Source: Lysobacter enzymogenes
Lineage (GTDB): Bacteria > Pseudomonadota > Gammaproteobacteria > Xanthomonadales > Xanthomonadaceae
Assembly: GCF_023617245.1 (NCBI RefSeq)
Contig: NZ_CP067396.1
Span: forward strand, 3,100,001-3,164,000
Direction: 5' to 3'
DNA: 64,000 nucleotides
Shown: piece by piece, positions 16,114 to 25,260 of the stretch
How positions within the stretch are numbered: the first letter of the stretch is position 1
Layout: the number at the start of each line of letters is the position of its first letter
The notes under the pieces: generated by a model
Database searches by the model: none
What the model was told of the DNA's origin: nothing
Seen by the model: only the letters and a program-made list of their open reading frames with translations
Made by a program: the position numbers and the translations under genes

Positions 16114-17235
16114 TCAGGCGCGGGCGAAACGCCAGCTCGCCCACGCGACCATGCGCAGGCGCGGCCACCACGGCATCGGCCGCGACCACAGCTCGCGCAC
16201 CAGTTCGCGGTAGACGCGCGGGCGCTTGCCGAAGGCGCGGGCATTGCCGCGGAAACGGGCGAAGTCGATCGGCACGCCGGGGAAGTCCTGCGGCCCGCTG
16301 ACCGGCTCGCGGTCGGGCTTGGGTTCGAACAATCGCAGCACCTGATCGTTGCCGAAGTGGTTGCTGACCACGAACGCCTCGACCGTGTCGCTGAGGTCGA
16401 CGAAGCGCAGCGCGCCCTCGCCCGCTACGCCGGCCGCGTCGGCGCCGGCTTCGCCGTCGACACAGGCCTGCGCGCGCTGCTGGAAGTCGTCCATGCGCCC
16501 GGCGATGAACGCGGTGGCTTCCACCGCGCGGGCGTCGTTGAGCGACCAGCGTTGCTGCAGCAACTGCATCAGCGCCGGGCCGCGCTCGGGCAGGAACCAC
16601 AGGTCGGCGACCTGATGGTGGATCGCCAGCACCGTCAGCCGGTGCTGCGGCCAACGGCACAGCAGCGACAGGCCGGTGGACAGCACCCAGTCGCCGCGGT
16701 GCCAGGCGCAGCGGTAGCCCAGCGGCGCGCGCCGGCTGTGGACCAGCTCCCATTGCCGGCTCTTGCGGCTGGCCAGGGTCGCGATCGGCGCCAGCTCGGC
16801 TTCGCGCTGGGCCACGGTGCGCTGCATCTGCTCGACGAAGTCCGCCGGCAGCGCGTCGTCGTCGTCGAGGATCGTGGTCAGCAGGCGAGTGGTGTGCGCC
16901 GGCGCGTACGGCTGCAGCCAGCCGGTCTCGGTGAGGTCCTGGGCCGGATCGTAGTCGTACAGATGCGTGCGCGGACGGCCGGCGACCAGCGCCTGCAGGC
17001 GTTCGCGCCACGACGGCGGCAGGTCGCGATCGACGACGATGAACCAGTCGAAGTCCTGCGAGGTCTGGCCCAGCAGCGACGGCAGGCAGGTCAGCTCGAA
17101 CAGCGAATAGCGCAGCGCCAAGCGCTTGGGCTCCAGCGGATCGCGCCGCAGCAGCGAGACCAGGACGCCGTTGAGGCCGGCCGCCGAGGTGGTGTGGCGG
17201 TAGCTGAAACGGGTGATGACGGCATGCCAGAGCAT
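16114..17235 (-). CDS. Glycosyltransferase, putative rhamnosyltransferase-like family
   Basis: A 373-residue cytoplasmic glycosyltransferase-like protein. The N-terminal half contains RYSLFELTCLPSLLGQTSQD and WFIVVDRDLP, and the nucleotide-sugar site is likely TTILDDDDALP (Asp124-Asp127), as in the rhamnosyltransferase-like family (Rhamno_transf). The C-terminus is basic and Trp/Arg-rich without a membrane segment. It begins three bases after the stop of the alpha/beta hydrolase gene and is followed after 30 bp by the acyltransferase gene. It probably glycosylates a hydroxyl or phenol of the product, for example the predicted Tyr; the sugar and the site are not readable. Confidence 0.72.
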   Translation of the reverse strand: MLWHAVITRFSYRHTTSAAGLNGVLVSLLRRDPLEPKRLALRYSLFELTCLPSLLGQTSQDFDWFIVVDRDLPPSWRERLQALVAGRPRTHLYDYDPAQDLTETGWLQPYAPAHTTRLLTTILDDDDALPADFVEQMQRTVAQREAELAPIATLASRKSRQWELVHSRRAPLGYRCAWHRGDWVLSTGLSLLCRWPQHRLTVLAIHHQVADLWFLPERGPALMQLLQQRWSLNDARAVEATAFIAGRMDDFQQRAQACVDGEAGADAAGVAGEGALRFVDLSDTVEAFVVSNHFGNDQVLRLFEPKPDREPVSGPQDFPGVPIDFARFRGNARAFGKRPRVYRELVRELWSRPMPWWPRLRMVAWASWRFARA

Positions 17236-17238
17236 CGT

Positions 17239-18168
17239 TCAACCCGCCTGGTGGAGTTGGAGCGGCGCGGCGCCGCGCGGCGCCAGCCGCTGCGCCGCGT
17301 ACTGGCGCAGCAACGCGTTGAAGCGCGACGGATTGTCGAGCATGACCGCGTGGCCGGCGCGCTGCACCGATTCGACTTCGGCCTGCGGCACCCGCGCGGA
17401 GAACTCCTCGCACCAGCGCTTGCCGCACAGCGCCGAAGCGGCGCCGCGCACCAGCAACAGCGGCACGCGGATCTCGCGCAGGCCCTGCCACAGCTCGTCC
17501 TCGACCGAGGCGGCCTGATCCTGGTAGCCCAGCGCGCGATCGGCCTTGAGCCGGAACTCCTCGGGGCCCAGCCGCTCCAGCGCATCGACCGCCAGCGCCT
17601 GCAACAGCGGCGGCGGCACCAGCGGCATGGTCGCCTGCAGGTACTCCAGATACTCGTCCGGCGAGCGGTAGCGGAACTTCAAGCGCAGGAATTCCTCGCG
17701 GATGTGCGCCGACGCGGTCGGACTCAGGCCCGGCCCGCCGTCCACCAGCACGACCGCGCGCGGCGGGCGCGGCAGGCGTTGCGCCGCCAGCGTCGCCACC
17801 GAGGCGCCGAGCGAATGGCCGACCAGGAGGTAATCGCGCAGGTCCAGCGCGCGCGCCACTTCGATCAGGTCCGACACGTGCGCGGCGATGGAATAGCGCC
17901 GCGCCGGATCGTGGTCGGAATCGCCGTGGCCGCGCAGGTCCGGCGCGGCCAGACCGTATTCGGGCATCGCCGCGGCCAGCGAGCGCCAGACGAAACCGCC
18001 GTGGCTGAAGCCGTGCACCAGCAACAACGACGGCGGGCGTTCGCCCCAGGTGCGCACGTGCACGCCCAGGCCGTCGCCGACCTGCACGCGCAACCCGGCT
18101 TCGCGCGGGGGCGCGGCCGTCGCGGCGGCGGCCAGAACGGCGGACGGATCGCTGATCGACACCGTCAT
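17239..18168 (-). CDS. Alpha/beta hydrolase, candidate stand-alone thioesterase
   Basis: A 309-residue alpha/beta-hydrolase-fold protein. LLLVHGFSHGG forms the oxyanion region, GHSLGAS contains the nucleophile Ser119, and RAGHAVM contains the catalytic His. At the usual acid position after strand 7 the sequence is VRGAASALCG with no Asp; an Asp in VVLVDGGPG could substitute. It overlaps the MbtH-like gene by four bases (ATGA) and is the second gene downstream of the last synthase. Because the last module lacks an integrated thioesterase, this is the best positioned candidate for chain release. It could equally be an editing thioesterase or an ester hydrolase. Confidence 0.85.
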   Translation of the reverse strand: MTVSISDPSAVLAAAATAAPPREAGLRVQVGDGLGVHVRTWGERPPSLLLVHGFSHGGFVWRSLAAAMPEYGLAAPDLRGHGDSDHDPARRYSIAAHVSDLIEVARALDLRDYLLVGHSLGASVATLAAQRLPRPPRAVVLVDGGPGLSPTASAHIREEFLRLKFRYRSPDEYLEYLQATMPLVPPPLLQALAVDALERLGPEEFRLKADRALGYQDQAASVEDELWQGLREIRVPLLLVRGAASALCGKRWCEEFSARVPQAEVESVQRAGHAVMLDNPSRFNALLRQYAAQRLAPRGAAPLQLHQAG

Positions 18169-18395
18169 TCGGCCGCGCGACCGTTGTCGGCGGCCTGCTG
18201 CAACCGCAGGCGGACGCTGCGCGGGGTGAGGTCCTTCCAGACCTCGTCCACGTAGTCCAGGCACGCCTGCCGCGCGGCCGGGCCGTGCGCCACGCGCCAG
18301 CCGGGCGGGACCGGGATCGATTGCGACCAGAGCGAGTACTGCTCTTCGTCGTTGATCAGGACGATGAAGTCCTCGGACGAATCGGGCTCGGACAT
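18165..18395 (-). CDS. MbtH-like protein
   Basis: A 76-residue MbtH-family protein, an accessory that binds and activates NRPS adenylation domains. The diagnostic motif is NDEEQYSLW near residue 16, followed by PPGW, CLDYVDEVWKDLTPRSVR and all three conserved Trp residues. The start at 18395 follows CGAGGTAACG. It likely assists one or more of the four adenylation domains of the locus. It opens the accessory block downstream of the synthases, behind a possible promoter and a palindrome. Confidence 0.95.
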   Translation of the reverse strand: MSEPDSSEDFIVLINDEEQYSLWSQSIPVPPGWRVAHGPAARQACLDYVDEVWKDLTPRSVRLRLQQAADNGRAAE

Positions 18396-18461
18396 CGTTA
18401 CCTCGGATTCTCGGCGGGACGCAGCCCGCGCATGCAAGGAAGGCATGACTTTTGCGCGCCC

Positions 18462-18491
18462 ATACTAGTGGCTGCCGGGCGGCCGAGTCCA
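18462..18491 (-). promoter_or_regulatory. Candidate sigma-70-type promoter for the MbtH-led block
   Basis: On the minus strand TGGACT (4 of 6 to the -35 consensus) is followed after 18 bases by TAGTAT (4 of 6 to the -10 consensus). It lies 67-96 bp upstream of the MbtH-like start, in the 133-bp gap after the last synthase. The match is modest, but this is an unusually A/T-containing stretch for this DNA. Confidence 0.3.
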
Positions 18492-18512
18492 CGGCCGCGC
18501 AGGCATCGTTCG

Positions 18513-18528
18513 GCCGGTCGCGACCGGC
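18513..18528. other. Perfect 16-bp palindrome directly after the last synthase stop
   Basis: GCCGGTCGCGACCGGC is fully self-complementary and begins at the base after the TGA of the synthase. There is no T-run, so it is not a classical intrinsic terminator. It could be an operator or a transcript-end hairpin. Confidence 0.5.
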
Positions 18529-21500
18529 TCATATCGTGTAGCTCATCGGTTGCTCGCGACGCTTGGCCGGCGCGGCCTGCGGCGTCGGCGCGACGCTTTC
18601 GCCCGCAGCCTCCGCCGCGTCCTCGGCATGGTCTTCGCCGATGTGCTGCATCAGCGCGTCCAGGGTCGGATGGTCGAACGGCGCGGTCGTGGTCAGCTCC
18701 AGCCGCAACGACTGGTTGAGGCGTTCGACCCATTGCACCGCCAGCATCGAATCCATGCCGTAGTCGGTGAACGGCGTGGCCGGGTCGAAGTCGGCGGCGT
18801 CGATCGCCAGCACCGCGAGCAGTTCCTGCCGCACCCGCTCGCGCAGGCCGCCGCTGCGTGCGGGCTGCGGCGCAGGCGCCGCGACGGCCGCTTGCGGCGC
18901 GGGTTGCGGTTGCGGTGCGGGTTGCGGTTGCGGTTGCGGTGCCGGCGGCGTCCACGATTGCGGCGCTTGCGGCTGCGGTTGCGCTTGCGACGGCTGCGCC
19001 GCGCCCGCGCCATGGCTGGCGCTGGCCAGCAGGTGCGCGACCAGGGCGTCGATGGTCGGATAGTCGAACAGGCTGGTGGTGGTCAGTTCGACCACCAGCC
19101 GCCGGTTCAACGCTTCGACGATCTGCACCGCCAGCATCGAGTCGATGCCGTAGTCGACGAACTCCGCATCGCCGCGGATGTCGCCGCTGTCGATGCCGGC
19201 GATCTCGACCAGCGCCTGGGCGATGGCCTGGGCGATGCCCGCGCTGGCCGCCGCAGACGCGGTCGGTGCCGGCGACGGCGACGGCGCCTGCACCGCGGCT
19301 TGCGGCTGAGGCTGAGGCGCGGCGACCGGTGCAGCGGCCGGCGGCGCCACGCGGCTGGCGACCGCGTTCGCCGGTTCGCTCGCGACCGACGCCGCGACCG
19401 CCGCGCTGCGCGGCCGCAATGACAGCAAGTGGGCCACCACCGCGTCGATGCTGGGATGGTCGAACAGGCTGGTGGTGGTCAGCTCGGTGCAGACCGTGGT
19501 GTTGAGCACCTCCACGGTCTGCACCGCCAGCATCGAGTCCAGTCCGTAGTCGGTCAACGGCGCGTCGTCGCGCAGTTCGTGCGCCGGCACGTCCAGCGTC
19601 GCGATCAGGGCGTCGCGGACGATGCGGCGGATCGCCGCCTCTTCGTCCTCGGCCACGGGCGCGGCCGGCGCGACCGGCGCCGCAGCGGCAAGTTCAACGG
19701 CCGGCCTCGCCTGCGCAGCGACGACGGGTTCGGGCGCACGCGACGCCTCGCCCGCCTGCACGGCCACGACTTGAGCGCCGACAGGCTGGCGGATCCAGCC
19801 GTCGCTGCTCGCCAGCACGATCTGCTGCCCGAGCGAACGCGCGCCCTCGGCCGGCAGGCCGATCGCGCCGAAGCCCTGTTCGGCCAGCACCGCGCGCCAC
19901 GACTCGGGCGACAGCGCCGGCGAACCGGGAATGCGCAGGTGCGCGTCCTCGTACAGCCACCAACCCTTGAGCAGGCCGAAGGTGACGTGGGCGAACAGGC
20001 TGGTCGCGCACACCTCGTTCAACACCAGCAGGCCGTTGCGCTTGAGCGCGGCCTTGGCGTTGCGCAGGGTGCGGGCGATGTCGCCGGTGGCGTGCAGCAC
20101 GTTGGCGGCGACCACGATGTCGAAACCGCCCACGTCGATGCCCTGCGCCGCCGCCGCGCGTTCCACGTCGAAGCTGCCGTAGCTCATGTACGGCGCCCGC
20201 TGCGCGTACTCGTCCTGGGCCGCCAGCGCGAACGAACGCGAGATGTCGGTGAAGCGGTATTCGGCGACGCAGGACGCGTACGGCTCCAGCGCCCGCACCA
20301 GCGGCGCGGTGGTGCCGCCGGTGCCGGCGCCGATTTCCAGGATGCGCAGGCGCACGTCCGGATCGATCCGGCGGCGGCGCTCGATGTAGCGCACCACCGC
20401 GCTGCACAGCACCTTGTTGAAATAGTCCGGCACCGGGCTGTCGCGATAGATGCCCTCGACCAGATGCGGCGAGGACTTCGGGAACAGCACGTCGGTGGCG
20501 GCGCGCTGGCCGGTCAGCACCGGGCCCAGTTCGCGCAGGGTCGCCTCGGCCAGGCGCACCGGCGCGGCCAGTTCCGCGCTGTCCAGCCATTGCGGCGCGT
20601 TGCGTTCCCACTCCTGCCACGGCGAAGACGCGGGTCCGGCGGCGTGCCAGGCCTCGCCGCGCCGCACCGCCAGCCCGTGCTCGGCGAGCAGGTCCAGCGT
20701 ATGCCGCAACCAGGCGCGGTACTGCGGCGCGATCAAGGCCTCGCGCGCTTGCGCGGTCGCCGCGGCGAACACGCCCAGCGCGTCGAGTTCGTGGCGCAGC
20801 AGTTCCAGCAACAGGCCCTCGAAGCGCGCGGGCAGCCCCTGCCCGGCCAGGCCGGCCGGATCGAGATCGACCGGCGCGTCCAGCGGCACCACCGGCGCGG
20901 TCGCGCCGACGCGCCACAGGCGGTCGTCGGAGAACTGCACGCCGGTCAGCGCGTCCTCGCGCCGGGTCTTGAGGAAGGCGAACTGACGCAGCGGTCCGGC
21001 CAGCAGCCGCTCCAGCGCGGCCATGCCCTCGGCCGGTTCCACCGAGCCCATGCCGGCCTGCGCGATCCAGTTGCGGTAGCCGCTGGAAATCGCCGCGAAA
21101 CCGACGCTGCCCCAGTAGCCCCAGTTGACCACCCGCACCGGACAGCGCCATTGCTGCGCCAGCAGCGCCGCGTACGCGTCCTCGACCGTGCAGCCGGCGG
21201 CGTAGTTGGCCTGGCGCGGGGTTTTTTCCAGCGCCTGGATCGAAGAGAAGAACAGCACGAAGTCCAGCGGCAGGTGGGCGAACGCCTGGGCCATGCGCAC
21301 CGACACTTCGATCTTGGCCGCCAGCCCGCGCCAGAAGCGCTGCTCGTCCATGCGTTCGAGCGGATCGCCGGCCATCAGCAGCGCGGCGTGGACCACGCCG
21401 TGGACGCTGCCGAAGCGGCGTTCGATGTCGGCGCAGGCGCGCTCCAGCGACGGCTGGTCGGTGGCGTCGGCGGAGACGTAGTGCGGCGCCGGGCCCAGCT

Positions 21501-24500
21501 GGGACAGGCGGCCGATCTTCTCTTCCACGATCTCGTCGCGCTTGCGCAGGCCGATCCACACCACCTGCGCGGCGTAGCGCCGGATCAGGTATTCGCTGAA
21601 GGCCTCGCCGATGCCGCCGGCGCCGCCGACCACGACGTACACGCCGTTGCGGCGGAACGCGGTCTGCTCGGGTTCCGGCAGCGCGCACTGGATCCAGCGC
21701 TGGCGGTGCCAGCGGCCGTGGCGATGCGCCCAGGCGTTGCCGTCGCGGTCGGCCGGCAGCGCCAGCAGCGCGTCCAGCGGCCACGGCTGGCCGGCTTGCA
21801 CATCGACCAGACGCACGCGCCAGTCCGGATATTCCTTGGCCAGGGTGCCGATCAGGCCGTGCACGCCGGCATGGGTCGGATCGAGCGGCTCGCCGTCCGC
21901 CACCGGCTGGCTGCCGGCGGTGACCACGGTCAGGCCGAGCGGCTTGCCGGCATAGCCGAGCTTGAGCAGCGCCTTGACCAGGCGGAAGGTGGCCATCACC
22001 CCGCGCTGCTGATCGACCACGATGCTTTCGCTGTCGACCGCGCGCGCCTGCGACGGCGGCGCCAGCCAGAACAGGTGCTCGATGTTGCCGGCGCCACGCA
22101 GTTCCTCGGCGGCGCGGTCGGCGGTGTCGGCGATCGCCGCCGGCAGGTGGCGCGCGCGCGGATGGCGCTTGCGCAGCTGCGCGAACTGGGTCTCGTCGCC
22201 GCCGATGACGACGACGTTGGCCTTCTCCTGCGGCCAGGTCTCGGCTTGCGGCGGCGCGGCCGGCTCCCACGCGGGCGCCAGGGTCAGCGCGCCGACCCGG
22301 TCGCCGCCGGGGAAGGCTTCTCCGTGCGCGCCGGCAGACGCCGGCGCCGCGACGGGTGCCGGCGCGGAAGGCGCCGGCTGCGGCGACGGGGCTTGCGCGG
22401 GACGCGTCGCCGCCGATGCGCTGGCGGCCGCGGCCGGCCGCTGCGGCGCGCCGGCTTCGCGCGAGGTCACTCCGCGCAGCGCCGCCACCACCCGTCCGGT
22501 CGGCTCGCACAGATCGATATCGAGCTTGTTGCCGTTGCCGCGGGGATCGCGGCGGATCCACACCCACATCTGTTCGGTGCACGGGCCGTACAGTTCGATC
22601 TGGTCGAGCGCGAACAGCATCAGCGAGCGCGGCGCGGCGCCGTCGCTCGGACGCTCCTCGCGGCCGTCGCCGATCTCGAAGCCGATCGAGGCCTGCAGCG
22701 CGCTGTCGAGCAGGCTCGGATGCAGCTGAAAGCCGTCCTGCACCGCCGCGGCCGGCAGCCGGATCTGGGCCAGCAACTGGTCTGCGCCGACGAACGCGCG
22801 CTCGATGCCGCGGTAGCTTTCGCCGTAGGCCAGGCCCATCAGGTCGAACACGCGGTAGTAGTCGCCGCCCTTGAGCGTGCGCAGGTCGCAGAGCATGCGC
22901 AGGGTGCCGACATCGACGAACGAACCACGCCCGGGCGCCGCGTCCAGGACCACCCGGCCCTGGCAATGCGGCGTGTCGCTGCCCGCGCCGAGGATGCGGA
23001 ACGCGAGTTCGTTGTCGCGCGCCGGCACCGGCTCCAGCGCGACCTGCAAGTCCACCGGCTCGGCCACGGCCAGCGGCCGCAGCCACACCACGTTGCGCAG
23101 CTGCCGCGCGCGCTGGCCCGGACGCGCCAGTTCCGCGGCGGCGCGCGCCATTTCCAGGCAGGCCGCGCCGGGCAGCATCGGCGCGCCCTGGACGACGTGG
23201 TCGCGCAGGAACGGCTCCTGGCCGCTCCAGCGCGTGGCGTAACGCGGGCCGTCGGCGCCGGCGATCGCGGCGTGCACGAACGGATGCAGCGGCGCGGCCG
23301 TGGCGACGCCGCTGGCGACGTTAGCGGCGGCCGGCTTCGGCGCCGGCGAAACCGCGCTCGGCGGCGCAGCGATCGCGGGCGCCGCGCTCGCCGCTGGCGC
23401 GACAGTAGCGGGCACGACAGCAGCGGGCTCGACAGCCGCGGGCGCGACGACGGCCGCGACCGGCGCCGCGGCGGCCTCGACGCGCGGCTGCGCGCGCTCG
23501 GGCACCCAATGGCGCTTGCGCGAGAAACGGTACAGCGGCAGCGCGACGCGCCGCTGCGAGGCGAACGCGGAACTCAACTCGGGCGCGAGGCCTTGCACGT
23601 GCAGCGCGGCCAGTTCCGCCAGCAATCGCGCGCGCTCGCCGTCGTCGCGGGCCTGCGCCAGCGCGTGCAGGCGCTGCCGCGCCGGCGCGAAGCGTTCGTC
23701 GCCGCCGTTGCCGGCGGCAGCGGTACCCACGAGCACGCGCGAAGAACCGCCGGCCAGCCAGCGGCGCAGTTCGGCGGCCGCATCGGCCGCGTTGTGCGCG
23801 ACCAGGGCCAGGCGATGACGATGATGGCGACGGCCGACCGCCAGGGTGTAGCCGGCCGCGCTCAACTCCAGCGCGCTTTCGCGCTCCAGGTGCTCGGCCA
23901 GCGCCGCGACCTGCGCTGGCAGGTCTTCTTCGCGGAAGCCCGACAGCACCAGCAAGGTCGGCTGCGCGGCGCTCGCGGCGGCGGCCGCGGGCGGCGCCTC
24001 TTCGACCACCACATGGGCGTTGGTGCCGCTCAGGCCGAACGAACTCACCGCGGCCAGGCGGCGGCCGGCGGCGGGCGCTTCCCAATGCTTGAGTCGGGTG
24101 TTGACCGTCAGCGGACTGTCGGCGAAGGCGATGTGCGGGTTGGGCCGGTCGAAGTGCAGCGACGGCGGGATCTGCCGGTGCTGCAGCGACAACAACACCT
24201 TGATCAGCCCGGCCACGCCCGCGGCGGCGCCGGTGTGGCCGATGTTGGTCTTGATCGAACCGATCGCGCAGAAGCCGGTGCGGTCGCTGTAGTGGCGCAG
24301 CGAGCGGCTCAGCGCCGCGGCCTCGATCGGATCGCCGAGGATGGTGCCGGTGCCGTGCGCCTCGACCATCTGCAGGCGGCCGGCGTCGATGCCGAAGCTG
24401 TCGTAGACGTGGCGCTGCAGGCGTTCCTGCGCGCCGGCGCTCGGCGCGGTGATGCCGTTGCTGGCGCCGTCCTGGTTGATCGCGCTGCCGCGGATCACGC

Positions 24501-25260
24501 CGTAGATGCGGTCGCCGGCGTCGAGCGCGTCCTGCAGGCGCTTGAGCACGACCACGCCGACGCCTTCCGACGGCACGAAGCCGTCGGCCTGGTCGCCGAA
24601 CGCGCGGCAACGGCCGGTCGGCGAGAGCATGCCGGCGCGGCTGGAGGAAATCAGGAAACCTGGCGTGCACTGGATCCAGACGCCGCCGGCCAGGGCCACG
24701 TCGGTCTCGCCGGTCCACAGGCCCTGGCAGGCCAGGTGCACGGCCACCAGCGAGCTCGAACAGGCGGTGTCCAGGGTGATCGCCGGACCTTGCAGGTCCA
24801 GGTAATAGGCGATGCGCGCCGACAGCACCGAGGCCGCGTTGCCCCACATCGCGTGCGGCGGCAGCGAGGGTTGGCCGTGCAGCAGTTCGCCGTAGTCGCC
24901 GCCGTTGAAGCCCATGTAGACGCCGCAACGCGCGCCGGCGATGCCCTGCCCCGCGTAGCCGGCGTCTTCCAATGCATGCCACGAGGTTTCCAGCAGCACG
25001 CGGTGCTGCGGGTCCATGAAGTTGGCTTCGGTGCCCGAAATGTTGAAGAACAGCGGATCGAACTGGTCGATGTCGCCGAGGAAGCCGCCGCGCGGGCAGA
25101 CCTTGATGTCGTCGGGCAGGCCCAGCGAATCGATCTGCCAACGGGTGATCGGCTCGGTCACCTCATCGCCCGCGGCCAGGTGCGCCCACAGCGTCTGCAG
25201 GTCGGGCGACTGCGGGAAGCGCCCGCTCATGCCGACGATGGCGATCGGGCCCGGCGCTGC
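18529..25260 (-). other. Module 12: KS-DH-KR-cMT-ACP-ACP-ACP
   Basis: KS Cys near 24761, DH His near 23198, KR nucleotide site near 21615, methyltransferase motif near 20335, and ACP serines near 19535, 19139 and 18749. Expected outcome is an alpha-methyl alpha,beta-unsaturated unit. Only the third ACP (MDSMLAVQW) has Trp at position +6 after Ser; the other two have Thr and Ile. It is the last module of the line in the window and ends without a release domain. Confidence 0.88.
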
